Shown: piece after piece, positions 1-8,646 of the stretch | How the letters are laid out: the number at the start of each line of letters is the position of its first letter | Numbering within the stretch: position 1 is the first letter of the stretch | Assembly: GCF_002890915.1 (NCBI RefSeq) | Contig: NZ_POUT01000008.1 | Span: 186,001-250,000, forward strand | Source of the DNA: Stutzerimonas stutzeri | GTDB taxonomy: Bacteria; Pseudomonadota; Gammaproteobacteria; Pseudomonadales; Pseudomonadaceae | Direction of reading: 5' to 3' | Length of the DNA: 64,000 nucleotides | The notes under the pieces: model-generated | Databases searched by the model: none | Told to the model about the DNA's origin: nothing | Seen by the model: only the letters and a program-made list of their open reading frames with translations | Made by a program: the position numbers and the translations under genes

Positions 1-398
1 CGGTGCGCCAGTACGGCCTCACGCCACGCGCCAGGGTGCTCGGCATGGCCAGCGCCGGCGTCGCGCCGCGCGTGATGGGCTACGGGCCGGTGCCGGCGGT
101 GCGCAAGCTGTGCGAGCGGCTGAACCTCGCGGTGAGCGACTTCGACGTGATCGAACTCAACGAAGCCTTCGCCGCCCAGGCCCTGGCCGTCACCCGTGAC
201 CTGGGCCTGCCCGACGACAGCCCGCGAGTGAATCCCAACGGCGGCGCCATCGCCCTCGGCCATCCGCTGGGCATGAGCGGCGCGCGGCTGGTGATGACCT
301 GCGTGCATGCGCTGGAGAAGTCCGGCGGCAGGCTCGGCCTGGCGACCCTGTGCGTCGGGGTGGGCCAGGGGCTGGCACTGGCGGTCGAAAGGGTATGA
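1..398 (+). CDS. pcaF: beta-ketoadipyl-CoA thiolase, C-terminal part (5' end outside window)
   Basis: This is the last 132 or so codons of a type II thiolase; the reading frame runs off the left edge of the window. Visible thiolase signatures are the NEAFAAQAL block, the [16 protein letters not shown] glycine-rich block with the catalytic His, and the C-terminal CVGVGQG block with the second catalytic Cys. The enzyme cleaves 3-oxoadipyl-CoA to succinyl-CoA and acetyl-CoA, the last step of protocatechuate/catechol degradation. The assignment to PcaF rather than a general acetyl-CoA acetyltransferase rests on pcaD lying 174 bp downstream on the same strand. The N-terminal half and the acyl-accepting Cys cannot be seen. 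Confidence 0.85.
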   Translation, partial: VRQYGLTPRARVLGMASAGVAPRVMGYGPVPAVRKLCERLNLAVSDFDVIELNEAFAAQALAVTRDLGLPDDSPRVNPNGGAIALGHPLGMSGARLVMTCVHALEKSGGRLGLATLCVGVGQGLALAVERV

Positions 399-443
399 GG
401 CGGGCGAAGCCCAGCATGTCACCAACGCGTCATGCCCGTGCCT

Positions 444-475
444 GTTGGGCTTCGCTGCGCTCAGCGCCAACCTAC
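444..475. repeat. Short intergenic palindromic repeat (family A)
   Basis: GTTGGGCTTCGCTGCGCTCA followed by GCGCCAACCTAC. The GTTGGGC...AACCTAC design recurs as inverted pairs at 39045-39123 and 50234-50320. It lies between pcaF and pcaD, so it would be in their mRNA if they are cotranscribed. Confidence 0.75.
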
Positions 476-572
476 CCACGGACGCCCGATCATCGACCGT
501 GGCACCGAGCCAGACATCCCGCGGTCTCCTGCGCTTCCGGGTTCCTTCATTCGAACGCATAAGGACTTTTTC

Positions 573-1376
573 ATGCCTACCGTAAAACTCGCCGATGGCG
601 AGCTGAACTACCGTCTCGATGGCCCGGCCGATGCGCCGCTGCTGGTGTTGTCCAACTCGCTGGGTACCTCGCTGGGCATGTGGGACACCCAGGTTCCCGC
701 CTTCAGCGAGCATTTCCGTCTGTTGCGCTATGACAGCCGCGGCCATGGCGACTCCTTGGTCACGCCGGGGTCCTACACCATCGACCAGCTCGGCGGCGAC
801 GTGCTGGCGTTGGTCGATGCGCTGGGGATCGAGCGTTTCGCCTTCTGCGGCCTGTCCATGGGCGGCCTGACCGGCCAGTGGCTGGGGATCCACGCCGGCG
901 AGCGGCTGACGCGGCTGGTGCTGTGCAACACCGGGGCGAAGATCGGCACCGACGCGATCTGGAACGAGCGCATCGCAAGCGTCGTACAGGGCGGCGAGCA
1001 GGCCATGCGCGACATGCGCGCAGCCTCTGCCGCACGCTGGTTCACCCCGGGCTTCGCCGCGCGGCAACCGGAGCAGGTGCAGCGCCTGACCCGGATGATC
1101 GCCACGACCTCGCCGCAAGGCTATGCCGCCAGCTGCGCCGCCGTGCGCGATGCCGACCACCGCGAGCGATTGGGCGTCATCGGGGTGCCGACGCTGATCG
1201 TCTGTGGTGTCCACGATCCGGTGACCACGCCGGAGCATGGCCGCTTCATGCAGCAGCGCATCGCCGGGGCACGACTGCTCGAGCTAGAGGCGGCGCACCT
1301 GTCGAACGTGGAGGCCGGCGATGCCTTCACCCGGCCGGTGCTCGACTTCCTGCTACACGCCGGCGTAGACGCATAG
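573..1376 (+). CDS. pcaD: 3-oxoadipate enol-lactonase
   Basis: A 267-residue alpha/beta hydrolase that opens beta-ketoadipate enol-lactone to beta-ketoadipate in the cytoplasm. The nucleophile elbow GLSMGG places the catalytic Ser at residue 95; Asp215 (GVHDPVTTPEHG) and His242 (AAHLSNVE) complete the triad. The oxyanion region NSLGTSLGMWD near residue 30 is typical of PcaD. The ATG at 573 is chosen because AAGGA lies 8 bases upstream and the protein then starts like known PcaD; the frame is open further upstream. It follows pcaF. Its 3' end overlaps the convergent DUF3325 gene by 24 bp. No pcaC follows, although pcaC often does in Pseudomonas. Confidence 0.93.
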   Translation: MPTVKLADGELNYRLDGPADAPLLVLSNSLGTSLGMWDTQVPAFSEHFRLLRYDSRGHGDSLVTPGSYTIDQLGGDVLALVDALGIERFAFCGLSMGGLTGQWLGIHAGERLTRLVLCNTGAKIGTDAIWNERIASVVQGGEQAMRDMRAASAARWFTPGFAARQPEQVQRLTRMIATTSPQGYAASCAAVRDADHRERLGVIGVPTLIVCGVHDPVTTPEHGRFMQQRIAGARLLELEAAHLSNVEAGDAFTRPVLDFLLHAGVDA

Positions 1377-1688
1377 CCAGGCCAGGCCGCCGGCGGCCGG
1401 TAGCCAGAGCGCCAGGCGCGGCGCATAGGGCAGGAGCATGAGCAGCGCCAGCCCGCCGAGGGCGATCAGCCCGAACCAGGCGACCACGGCCATGCCGCCC
1501 GGCCAGACGCGGCTGGCCGCGTAGCCGGCGAGGATCAGCAGGCCGGCGCCGAGCGGGCGGCACAGGCGCCGGCCGGCCGCTGGCAGGCGTGGGTTGGCGA
1601 GCTGTTTCCAGTGGCGCTCCATGCCCAGGCAGAGGCCGAGCATGCCGGCATAGGCCAGCAGCGGGGCGGCGAGCAATGCAAGGTTCAT
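1353..1688 (-). CDS. DUF3325-type small membrane protein
   Basis: A 111-residue, very hydrophobic protein with three or four predicted membrane helices (LALLAAPLLAYAGMLGLCLG, LGAGLLILAGYAAS, VVAWFGLIALGGLALLMLLP). It is the third gene of a DUF3649-PepSY-DUF3325 operon: its ATG lies one base after the stop of the PepSY gene. The frame is open 37 codons further upstream, but those codons lie inside the PepSY gene. In Pseudomonas this trio often sits beside TonB-dependent siderophore receptors, which suggests a role in iron uptake or reduction. The biochemical function is unknown to me. The family call is by position and hydropathy rather than a sharp motif. Confidence 0.7.
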   Translation of the reverse strand: MNLALLAAPLLAYAGMLGLCLGMERHWKQLANPRLPAAGRRLCRPLGAGLLILAGYAASRVWPGGMAVVAWFGLIALGGLALLMLLPYAPRLALWLPAAGGLAWLCVYAGV

Positions 1689-1689
1689 C

Positions 1690-3252
1690 TCAATTGGCCT
1701 CCAGCAGGGGCTTGGCCGCGCGCCGTGGCGGGCGTTCCTGGGGCGGCTGGCCGACTTTCCAGCTGGCCCAGGCCAGCAGCGCGCCGAGTGCCACCGCACT
1801 GGCCTCCAGCCAGAAATGGCTGCCCTGGACCGTACTGCCCAGGTTCAGCAACGGCAGGCCGAGGCATAGCGCCGCCGCCAGGCCGAGCTGTTCGCGCCAG
1901 GCCCGCATCCGGGGGCGGACGATGGCATGGCCGAGGGTCGCCAGCCAGGCCAGGAAGAACACCCGCAGTTCCCAGCCACTGCGTTGCGCCAGCTCCACCG
2001 GCAACAGGTGGTTGGCCCAGAGCAGCGTCACGCAGGCTACCGCCAGGCCGGCCATCACGCAGACGTTGAGCGGCTCGGCGGTACGGTACAGCAGGGCACC
2101 GATGGCACCCTCGGCTGCGTGGCGGCGACGGCGCTTGACGGTGAACAGCACCAGCCCCGTGGCGATCATCGCGCAGCTCACCAGGCCACAGAGGAAATAC
2201 AGCCAGCGCATCGGATAACCACCGAACTGGGCGAAGTGCAGGCCGGCCATGACGCCCTGGGTCAGCTGGCTGGGGCGGCTTTGCCTCGGCATGCGCAATA
2301 CCGCGCCAGTCACGCCGTCGAACTGCATGCCCAGGCCCTTGCTCAGCTCGATGCGGTTGCCGAGCAGCGGGTGCAGCTCGATGCGCGCATCGCTGCGGCC
2401 GGGATTCTGGATCGACAGGCCGGCGACCGGCCCGATGATGCGCTCGGCCTCGGCCAGCAGCGGTCCCAGTGCCGTCAGCGCCGCCGGCTCGCTGGCCAGG
2501 CGCTCGCTGCGCGCTGCGGATGCCGCCTGCCGGTCCGGCCCGGCCTGCTGCTCGGCCGGTGTGCCGCGCAGTTCGCGCAAGAGGGCATCGCGATCGCCAT
2601 CGAACAGTGCATCCATCGCCGCCGGCATATAGATGAGGTAGAAGATCACCAGGCCGGTATAGCTGATCATCAGGTGGAACGGCAGCAACAGCACGCCGCT
2701 GGCGTTGTGCGCGTCGAGCCAGGAACGCTGGCCCTTGGCCGGGCGGAAGGTGAAGAACTCCTTGAAGATCTTCTTGTGGATGACGATGCCGCCGATCAGC
2801 GTCACCAGCATCGCCATCGCCGCCAGGCCGACGATCCAGATGCCGATGTTGCGCGGCATCTCGAGGGTGAAGTGGAAGCGGAAGAAGAAACCACCTCCGG
2901 CCGTTTCGCGCACCTCGAGGGGCTTGCCGCTGTGCGGATCGAGATACTGGCCGCCGCCACGTCGCTGCTCGCCGGCGGATACGCTCAGGCCCGGCGAGCG
3001 CTCGGTGGGCAGGCCGATGTTCCAGCTGCTGGCGCCGGGGTGTTCGGCCGCCAGGTAGTCGAGTGCGCGCTGCGCGGCTTCGGCCTGGTCGATGGCCCGG
3101 GTCGGCAACTCCGGATGCATCCAGGCGTCGATCTCCTTGTCGAACACCGCCAGGGTGCCGGTGAGGAAGATGGCGAACAGCAGCCAGCCGAAGATCAGCC
3201 CGCTCCAGGTATGCAGCCAGGACAGCGATTGGGTGAGGGTTTTTGGCTTCAT
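1690..3252 (-). CDS. PepSY-associated membrane protein (PiuB-like, iron-uptake associated)
   Basis: A 520-residue inner-membrane protein that begins with the characteristic SLSWLHTWSGLIFGWLLFAIFL helix of the PepSY-associated TM family. A large periplasmic section follows, then further helices (about residues 140-160, 190-215, 350-375 and a C-terminal cluster). His residues in or near the helices (LHTWSG, HFTLEM, HKKIF, LHFAQFGG) fit possible heme or metal binding. Family members are commonly Fur-controlled and are proposed to act in ferric-siderophore reduction. The gene overlaps the upstream DUF3649 gene by 4 bp (ATGA) and is one base from the DUF3325 gene, so translational coupling is likely. 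No TonB receptor is present nearby, which is less usual. Confidence 0.82.
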   Translation of the reverse strand: MKPKTLTQSLSWLHTWSGLIFGWLLFAIFLTGTLAVFDKEIDAWMHPELPTRAIDQAEAAQRALDYLAAEHPGASSWNIGLPTERSPGLSVSAGEQRRGGGQYLDPHSGKPLEVRETAGGGFFFRFHFTLEMPRNIGIWIVGLAAMAMLVTLIGGIVIHKKIFKEFFTFRPAKGQRSWLDAHNASGVLLLPFHLMISYTGLVIFYLIYMPAAMDALFDGDRDALLRELRGTPAEQQAGPDRQAASAARSERLASEPAALTALGPLLAEAERIIGPVAGLSIQNPGRSDARIELHPLLGNRIELSKGLGMQFDGVTGAVLRMPRQSRPSQLTQGVMAGLHFAQFGGYPMRWLYFLCGLVSCAMIATGLVLFTVKRRRRHAAEGAIGALLYRTAEPLNVCVMAGLAVACVTLLWANHLLPVELAQRSGWELRVFFLAWLATLGHAIVRPRMRAWREQLGLAAALCLGLPLLNLGSTVQGSHFWLEASAVALGALLAWASWKVGQPPQERPPRRAAKPLLEAN

Positions 3253-3551
3253 CCCAGCTTCTCCAGCAGCTGCGGCCAGAAGCCGATGGCCGCCAACGGC
3301 AGTGCGCTGAGGACGCCGATCAGCACCCGGCGCAGGGAGCGGGCCGAGAAGGCCCAGAGGATGAACAGCAGGTAGATGACGAACGAGAGCAGCGTGGCCA
3401 CCACTGCCGCATCGACGCGCGCCATGGGCAACAGCCGCGCCAGGGCGGCGGTGAAACCGTAGCTGAAGGCGTACCCACCGAAAATGGCCAGCGCGGTCCG
3501 TGCCGCGATCTCCGGTGTCCGGCTTCGGTCAGGTGGGGCGAGTCGGGTCAT
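3249..3551 (-). CDS. DUF3649-type membrane protein
   Basis: About 100 residues with two or three hydrophobic helices (IAARTALAIFGGYAFSYGFTAALA, VVATLLSFVIYLLFILWAFSA, VLIGVLSALPLAAIGF). The RTALAIFGGYA... start of the first helix is typical of DUF3649 proteins that precede PepSY genes. I place the start at 3551 (MTRLAPP); the frame is open to 3590. The 4-bp overlap with the PepSY gene makes it the first gene of a three-gene operon. A Fur-box-like sequence lies about 135 bp upstream (3685-3706). Function unknown; iron-limitation expression is inferred. Confidence 0.72.
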   Translation of the reverse strand: MTRLAPPDRSRTPEIAARTALAIFGGYAFSYGFTAALARLLPMARVDAAVVATLLSFVIYLLFILWAFSARSLRRVLIGVLSALPLAAIGFWPQLLEKLG

Positions 3552-3684
3552 GCCGCTTTCTCTGCAATGAATGTATGGCTCAGATAGCACGAAGCCCGAT
3601 GCCGGCTGGCATCAGGCTCGTCGCGCGTCGTTCGGAAGTCCACCGCCAGGCCCGCGACCAGCGAGCTGCACGAATAGGCTCCAA

Positions 3685-3706
3685 TTGCAAATGCGAATGA
3701 TTGTAC
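3685..3706 (-). promoter_or_regulatory. Possible Fur box upstream of the DUF3649-PepSY-DUF3325 operon
   Basis: Reads TTGCAAATGCGAATGATTGT and continues AC. As three Fur hexamers (GCAAAT, GCGAAT, GATTGT), each agrees with the NATAAT-type consensus at about 4 of 6 positions. It lies in the 274-bp gap between this operon and the divergent polB gene, so it could affect either, but the operon's family context favours the minus-strand genes. Imperfect match. Confidence 0.45.
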
Positions 3707-3825
3707 ACGCGTTGCGCGTGCTTGACGCATTGCGCGGCGAATCTCTTCGCCGACAGCGCAGGCCGACCGCGCCTGGTGGCCGCAGTGCCGGTAGAATCCC
3801 AGGCTACGCCCAGACAGAGACTGCG

Positions 3826-6192
3826 ATGTTGGACCTACCCCGGGGTTTCATTCTGACCCGGCATTGGCGCGATACCCCCGACGGCACGGAAGTGAGCTTC
3901 TGGCTGGCGACCGATGCGGGTGCCCGTTGCATTCGCCTGCCCCGGCAGCTCTCGGTCGCCTTCATCCCCGAGGAACAGCGCGCCATGGCCGAGGCCCTGT
4001 TGCGCCGCGAGCGCGACGCCGAGCTGCGCCCGCTGGCGCTGCGCGACTTCCGCCACCGCCCGGTGCTGGGCCTGTATTGCCGGCAACACCGTCGCTTGCT
4101 GGACTGCACCCGGTTGCTGCGTAGCGGCGGGGTGGATGTGTACGAGGCCGATATCCGTCCACCGGAGCGCTACCTGATGGAGCGCTTCATCACCGCCCCG
4201 GTGCGCTTCGATGGCATCCCGGGCGAAGGCGCCATGCTGGCCGACGTGCAATTGAAACCGGCGCCGGACTACCGACCCGTGCTCAGGCTGGTTTCGCTGG
4301 ACATCGAGACCAATGCCTATGGCGATCTCTATTCCATCGCCCTGGAAGGCTGCGGCGAGCGGCAGGTGTACATGCTCGGGCCGGCGACCGGGGAAGGTGC
4401 CGCGCTCGATTTCCGCCTCGATTACTGCCAGACGCGCGCCGAGTTGCTCGAGCGGCTGAACGACTGGCTGGCCCGCCACGACCCGGATGCGATCATCGGC
4501 TGGAACCTGGTGCAGTTCGATCTGCGCGTGCTGCGCGAGCATGCCCTGCGCCTGCAGGTGCCGTTGCGCCTGGGACGCGACGGCGCGGAGATGGAATGGC
4601 GCGAGCATGGCAGCCGCCGCAACCATTTCTTCGCCGCGGCGGCGGGACGGCTGATCATCGACGGCATCGAGGCGCTGCGCTCGGCGACCTGGAGCTTCCC
4701 TTCGTTCAGCCTGGAGAACGTCGCGCAGACCCTGCTCGGCGAGGGCAAGGCGATCGACAACCCCTACCAGCGCATGGCGGAGATCGACCGCATGTTCGCC
4801 GAGGACAAGCCGGCCCTGGCCCGCTACAACCTCAAGGACTGCGAACTGGTGACGCGCATCTTCGCCAGCACCGAACTGCTCACCTTCCTGTTGGAGCGGG
4901 CGACCGTCACCGGCCTGCCGGCCGACCGCAGCGGCGGTTCGGTGGCCGCGTTCGAGCACCTGTACCTGCCGTTGATGCATCGCCAGGGTTTCGTCGCGCC
5001 GAACCTGGGCGAGCGCCAGCCGGAAGCCAGCCCCGGTGGCTTCGTGATGGATTCGCAGCCCGGCCTGTACGAATCGGTGCTGGTGCTCGACTACAAGAGC
5101 CTGTACCCCTCGATCATCCGTACCTTTCTCATCGACCCGGTGGGGCTGATCGAAGGGTTGCGCCAGCCGGTGGATGGCGACGCGGTGCCGGGTTTTCGCG
5201 GGGCGCGCTTCTCGCGCACCCGGCACTGCCTGCCAGCGATCGTCGAGCGCGTCTGGCAGGGGCGCGAGGCGGCCAAGCGCGAGCACGACAAGCCGCTCGC
5301 GCAGGCGCTGAAGATCATCATGAACGCCTTCTACGGCGTGCTCGGCTCCAGCGGCTGCCGTTTCTTCGACCCGCGCCTGGCCTCGTCCATCACCCTGCGC
5401 GGCCACGAGATCATGCGCCGTACCCGGGAACTGATCGAGGCGCAGGGGCACGTGGTCATCTACGGCGATACCGATTCCACCTTCGTCTGGTTGCGCCGCG
5501 CGCATGCCGACGAGGAGGCCGCGAGCATCGGCCGCGAGCTGGTGCGGCACATCAACGACTGGTGGCGTGAACATCTGCGGCGCGAGCTCGGCCTGGACAG
5601 TGCGCTGGAGCTGCAGTTCGAAACCCATTTCCGCCGCTTCCTGATGCCCACCATCCGTGGCGCCGAGGAAGGCAGCAAGAAGCGCTACGCCGGGCTGGTC
5701 ACCCTGCCGGACGGCAGCGATGGCATGGTCTTCAAGGGCCTGGAAACGGTGCGTACCGACTGGTCGCCGCTGGCCCAGCGCTTCCAGCAGGAGCTGTACC
5801 AGCGCATCTTCCACCGACAGCCGTACCAGGATTACGTGCGCGACTACGTGCGCCGCACCCTGGCGGGCGAACTCGACGAGCTGCTGGTCTATCGCAAGCG
5901 CCTGCGTCGCCGGCTGGACGACTACCAGCGCAACGTCCCGCCGCACGTGCGCGCGGCGCGCCTGGCCGATGAGTACAACGACCGCCAGGGCCGGCCGCGG
6001 CAGTACCAGAACGGTGGCTGGATCAGCTACCTGATCACCGTCGCCGGGCCCGAGCCGCTGGAGAACCGGCGTGCCGCGATCGACTACGACCATTACGTGA
6101 GCCGGCAGCTGCAGCCGGTGGCGGATGCGATCCTGCCGTTCGTGGGCGACGATTTTTCATCGCTGGTCGACGGGCAGCTCGGGCTGTTCTGA
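3826..6192 (+). CDS. polB: DNA polymerase II (family B)
   Basis: A 788-residue family B DNA polymerase, close to the 783 residues of E. coli Pol II. The 3'-5' exonuclease motifs are present: [10 protein letters not shown] (about residue 158), [14 protein letters not shown] (about 223) and YNLKDCELV (about 335). Polymerase motifs A ([11 protein letters not shown], about 420), B ([15 protein letters not shown]) and C (YGDTDST, about 546) all carry their catalytic Asp/Tyr/Lys. It works in replication restart and translesion synthesis. I chose the ATG at 3826, which gives the family N-terminus ([11 protein letters not shown]); the frame is open upstream to 3571. A TAGAAT at 3792-3797 could be a -10 box. 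No clear LexA box is visible. Monocistronic, followed by a REP cluster. Confidence 0.95.
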   Translation: MLDLPRGFILTRHWRDTPDGTEVSFWLATDAGARCIRLPRQLSVAFIPEEQRAMAEALLRRERDAELRPLALRDFRHRPVLGLYCRQHRRLLDCTRLLRSGGVDVYEADIRPPERYLMERFITAPVRFDGIPGEGAMLADVQLKPAPDYRPVLRLVSLDIETNAYGDLYSIALEGCGERQVYMLGPATGEGAALDFRLDYCQTRAELLERLNDWLARHDPDAIIGWNLVQFDLRVLREHALRLQVPLRLGRDGAEMEWREHGSRRNHFFAAAAGRLIIDGIEALRSATWSFPSFSLENVAQTLLGEGKAIDNPYQRMAEIDRMFAEDKPALARYNLKDCELVTRIFASTELLTFLLERATVTGLPADRSGGSVAAFEHLYLPLMHRQGFVAPNLGERQPEASPGGFVMDSQPGLYESVLVLDYKSLYPSIIRTFLIDPVGLIEGLRQPVDGDAVPGFRGARFSRTRHCLPAIVERVWQGREAAKREHDKPLAQALKIIMNAFYGVLGSSGCRFFDPRLASSITLRGHEIMRRTRELIEAQGHVVIYGDTDSTFVWLRRAHADEEAASIGRELVRHINDWWREHLRRELGLDSALELQFETHFRRFLMPTIRGAEEGSKKRYAGLVTLPDGSDGMVFKGLETVRTDWSPLAQRFQQELYQRIFHRQPYQDYVRDYVRRTLAGELDELLVYRKRLRRRLDDYQRNVPPHVRAARLADEYNDRQGRPRQYQNGGWISYLITVAGPEPLENRRAAIDYDHYVSRQLQPVADAILPFVGDDFSSLVDGQLGLF

Positions 6193-6210
6193 TTGGGCTC
6201 GGGTGGGGGC

Positions 6211-6286
6211 GATCGCCGGCAAGCCGGCTCCTACGGGGACGTGCCGGCGCGGGCGCTTGTGTAGGAGCGAGCTTGCTCGCGATCGG
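6211..6286. repeat. REP pair, copy 1 (family C)
   Basis: GATCGCCGGCAAGCCGGCTC, then CTAC, a 30-bp spacer, then GTAGGAGCGAGCTTGCTCGC and GATCGG. Each half is a palindrome and the two halves face each other, the usual paired REP design of Pseudomonas. A near-identical pair follows at 6355-6430. Confidence 0.85.
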
Positions 6287-6300
6287 CTTGCGCCTGGCCC

Positions 6301-6328
6301 GGTGGAAAACGCTTCGCGGTTTTCCACC
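6301..6328. repeat. 28-bp palindrome between two REP pairs
   Basis: GGTGGAAAACGC-TTCG-C-GGTTTTCCACC is a near-perfect hairpin lying exactly between two direct copies of a REP pair. It could act as a terminator-like stem for polB, but there is no U-run. Confidence 0.7.
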
Positions 6329-6354
6329 CTACGTGGGTGTTGCGCTGCGAATGT

Positions 6355-6430
6355 GATCGCCGGCAAGCCGGCTCCTACAGGGGTGTGTCGGCGCGTGTGC
6401 ATGTGTAGGAGCGAGCTTGCTCGCGATCGG
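6355..6430. repeat. REP pair, copy 2 (family C)
   Basis: Repeats the 6211-6286 unit in the same orientation with a few changes in the spacer (GGGGTGTGTCGGCGCGTGTG in place of GGGGACGTGCCGGCGCGGGC). It ends 18 bp before the stop of the cardiolipin-synthase-like gene. Confidence 0.85.
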
Positions 6431-6448
6431 GCTTCATGCGGCGCACGC

Positions 6449-7999
6449 CTATAGCAGCCATTCGATCGGCAACCAGGAGAGCAGCGTCACGCTCGCGCGT
6501 TTCCAGAGGCTGACCTCGGGCTCGCTGTCGTGCCGGACGCTGGTGCCGTCGCGCCGTTCCAGCCAGTAGAGCCGGCCCTGTTCGGACAGGCGGACCTCGT
6601 AGGAGGCGGCGGGTATCTGCTCGTCGAACATCGACTCGATCCGGGCGGCGAGCTGCGGGCTGTCGATGATGAAGCCCAGTTCGGTGTTCAGGTTCGCCGA
6701 ACGTGGGTCGAAGTTGAACGAGCCGACGAAGACCCGCTTGCGATCCACGGAGAAGGTCTTGGCGTGCAGGCTGGAGCCGGAGCTGCCGAACGGCCCGGCC
6801 TTGTCCTTCGGTGCGCCGTTCTCGGCCAGCCGGCGCAGCTCGTAGAGCACGATGCCCGCCCGCAACAGGTCCTTGCGCCGCTTGGCGTAGCCGGCGTGCA
6901 CGGCGGCTACGTCGGTGGCATCCAGCGAGTTGGTCAGGATGCGGACCTTTACGCCGTTGCCCGCCAGCGCGGCGAATGCGGCGGTGCCGGTCGCGGTGGG
7001 CACGAAGTAGGGCGAGACCAGTTCGACGTCGGTGCTCGGCTCGCCGAGAATCTTGCCCAACTGATGGGTCAGCAGGCCGTCGCCGGAGGCGAGGCCGAGC
7101 CCCTTGGCCGGGTCGTCGCTGACCATGCGCGTGTTCGCCCACTCGAATCCCAGTTCCCCCGCGAGCAGGGCACGGATAAAGGCGGACTCGCGCAGCGCGG
7201 CGACGTAGCGGCCGGCGGCCGGGTTGCTTTCGATGATCGAGGCCTCGGCCGACAGCTCGTCCAGCGCCGCCGGGCTCGCGTCGGGCAGGATGCCGGCCAG
7301 CGGGTAGGCGGAGTCGCTGGCCCAGTAGCGATCGAAGTCGCGTGAGACGTCCTCGACCACCGGGCCCACGGCCAACACGTCGAGGTCGGCGAAGAGCACG
7401 CCCTCGCCGGCGGCGAAGTACTCGTCGCCGACGTTGCGCCCGCCGACGATGGTGGCCTGGCTGTCGGCGGTGAAGGACTTGTTGTGCATGCGCCGGTTGG
7501 CGCGGGAGAAGTCGCTGACGTAGCCGATGGCCTTCGGCCGGCGTACCACGAAGGGGTTGAACAGGCGCACCTCGATCAGCGGGTGCGCGTCGAGCGTCGC
7601 CAGCTTGCGGTCGAGGCCAGCGGTGCCGTTGTCGTCCAGCAGCAGGCGGACTCTGACGCCGCGATCGGCGGCATCGTGCAGCGCTTCGAGCAGCAGGGTG
7701 CCGGTGAGGTCGTTGCGCCAGATGTAGTACTGCACGTCCAGGGTACGTTCCGCGGCCTGGGCCAGCAGGACCCGGGCGGCGAAGGCGTCGTGTGGGTCGT
7801 CCAGCGGATGGATGCCGCTGCGGCCCGGATGGGCATCGACCTGCGGTACGATGGCCCGGCCCAGTGGCGTATCGGCCGTTTCCGCGGGGCTGGGTGCGCT
7901 GGAGAGCGTGCGGCCTTCCAGCGGGGGCAGGCTGCAGCCGGACAGCAACGCGGCGCAGAACGCGACGAGCCAGCGCGTGGCGAAGCGATCAGGATGCAT
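6449..7999 (-). CDS. PLD-superfamily cardiolipin synthase-like lipoprotein (ClsC-like)
   Basis: A 516-residue phospholipase D superfamily protein with two HKD motifs: HNKSFTADSQATIVGGRN (about residue 170) and HAKTFSVDRKRVFVGSFN (about 411). The region YYIWRNDLTGTLLLEAL...GVRVRLLLDD is typical of cardiolipin synthases. The N-terminus is a lipoprotein signal peptide with lipobox LSGC, so the enzyme is probably anchored in the periplasm, unlike ClsA/B. ClsC-type enzymes join phosphatidylglycerol or phosphatidylethanolamine donors to make cardiolipin. It is the last gene of a minus-strand run ydbH-ynbE-ydbL-cls, which links lipid synthesis to lipid transport. A ymdB partner is not visible. Start at 7999 chosen for the signal peptide. 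Confidence 0.85.
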   Translation of the reverse strand: MHPDRFATRWLVAFCAALLSGCSLPPLEGRTLSSAPSPAETADTPLGRAIVPQVDAHPGRSGIHPLDDPHDAFAARVLLAQAAERTLDVQYYIWRNDLTGTLLLEALHDAADRGVRVRLLLDDNGTAGLDRKLATLDAHPLIEVRLFNPFVVRRPKAIGYVSDFSRANRRMHNKSFTADSQATIVGGRNVGDEYFAAGEGVLFADLDVLAVGPVVEDVSRDFDRYWASDSAYPLAGILPDASPAALDELSAEASIIESNPAAGRYVAALRESAFIRALLAGELGFEWANTRMVSDDPAKGLGLASGDGLLTHQLGKILGEPSTDVELVSPYFVPTATGTAAFAALAGNGVKVRILTNSLDATDVAAVHAGYAKRRKDLLRAGIVLYELRRLAENGAPKDKAGPFGSSGSSLHAKTFSVDRKRVFVGSFNFDPRSANLNTELGFIIDSPQLAARIESMFDEQIPAASYEVRLSEQGRLYWLERRDGTSVRHDSEPEVSLWKRASVTLLSWLPIEWLL

Positions 8000-8071
8000 C
8001 GGGGGCGATGTGCTTGATGCGGGAGCCTGCGGCCAGGAACCGCCTGGCCGTCGATCGTTCGCAGGACCGGC

Positions 8072-8416
8072 TCATTTCCTGACCCAGTTGCCGTTCAACT
8101 GGATGATCTGCCCGGCCGGTGTCTTCTCGATGGCCTTCTTGCCGGCGATGGCTTCGACGTCGCCGACGCTGATGCCGTTCTGCTTGGCCACGCGATGGTA
8201 TTCGGCGCGGCGCGCCTGGTTGATCTGGCTGGCGATCTCCTCGGCGTCGCCGCTGGATTTGACCACGCCGAGATAACCGTCGGGTTTCTCGCCGAGCAGG
8301 CCGCTGGCCTTGGCGGCGCCCAGGGCGGACATGGCTTCGTTGAGCGTCATGGCGGCGGCGGGCAGGCTCAGGCAGAGCGCCAGCAGCAGGCTTCCCAGTT
8401 TCAGGTAGGTTCTCAT
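8072..8416 (-). CDS. ydbL: YdbL-family periplasmic protein (DUF1318)
   Basis: 114 residues with an Sec signal peptide (LKLGSLLLALCLSLPAAA, cleavage after AAA-M) and a mature domain with the DUF1318 pattern: MTLNEAMSALGAAKASGLLGEKPDGYLGVV, then a helical NQARRAEYHRVAKQNG section and a conserved C-terminal W (GNWVRK). In E. coli YdbL is encoded with YdbH and YnbE and has been proposed to help their assembly as a bridge for phospholipid movement between membranes. Here it follows ynbE by 8 bp and precedes the cardiolipin-synthase-like gene by 72 bp. Confidence 0.88.
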   Translation of the reverse strand: MRTYLKLGSLLLALCLSLPAAAMTLNEAMSALGAAKASGLLGEKPDGYLGVVKSSGDAEEIASQINQARRAEYHRVAKQNGISVGDVEAIAGKKAIEKTPAGQIIQLNGNWVRK

Positions 8417-8424
8417 GGCTTTCC

Positions 8425-8616
8425 TCAGAACAGTCCGCTGTCTTCGTTGATGATCGAGTCGAGCTGCTTGTCCACCCGGATGTAGATTTCGTGCTCGATC
8501 TTCACGTTCAGGTTGATGTTGATCGGCTCGTTCGGCACAGCCAGTTCCACCCGCGGCGTGCAGGCGCCGACGAGCAGGGCCGGCAGCAGGATGATCAGCG
8601 ATTGGCGCAACCGCAT
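8425..8616 (-). CDS. ynbE: YnbE-family small outer-membrane lipoprotein
   Basis: A 63-residue lipoprotein: signal peptide LIILLPALLVGAC with Cys at about residue 19, followed by a short beta-rich tail (VELAVPNEPININLNVKIEHEIYIRVDK). Residue 2 after the Cys is Pro, with no Asp at +2, consistent with outer-membrane sorting. In E. coli, YnbE pairs with the C-terminal end of the AsmA-like protein YdbH to complete a periplasm-spanning lipid conduit. It lies 30 bp after ydbH and 8 bp before ydbL. Confidence 0.88.
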   Translation of the reverse strand: MRLRQSLIILLPALLVGACTPRVELAVPNEPININLNVKIEHEIYIRVDKQLDSIINEDSGLF

Positions 8617-8646
8617 GGCGGTCTCTCCTTTTGTCTTGAACGGTTC

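Noticed and set aside
3700..3825. LexA box upstream of polB
   Set aside because: No CTG(T)-N8-(A)CAG with the right spacing and AT-rich centre was visible.
3835..6093. 752-codon open frame on the minus strand across polB
   Set aside because: It is antisense to a gene with all Pol II motifs; its translation is His/Gln/Ala/Arg-rich with no family pattern. A GC-rich shadow.
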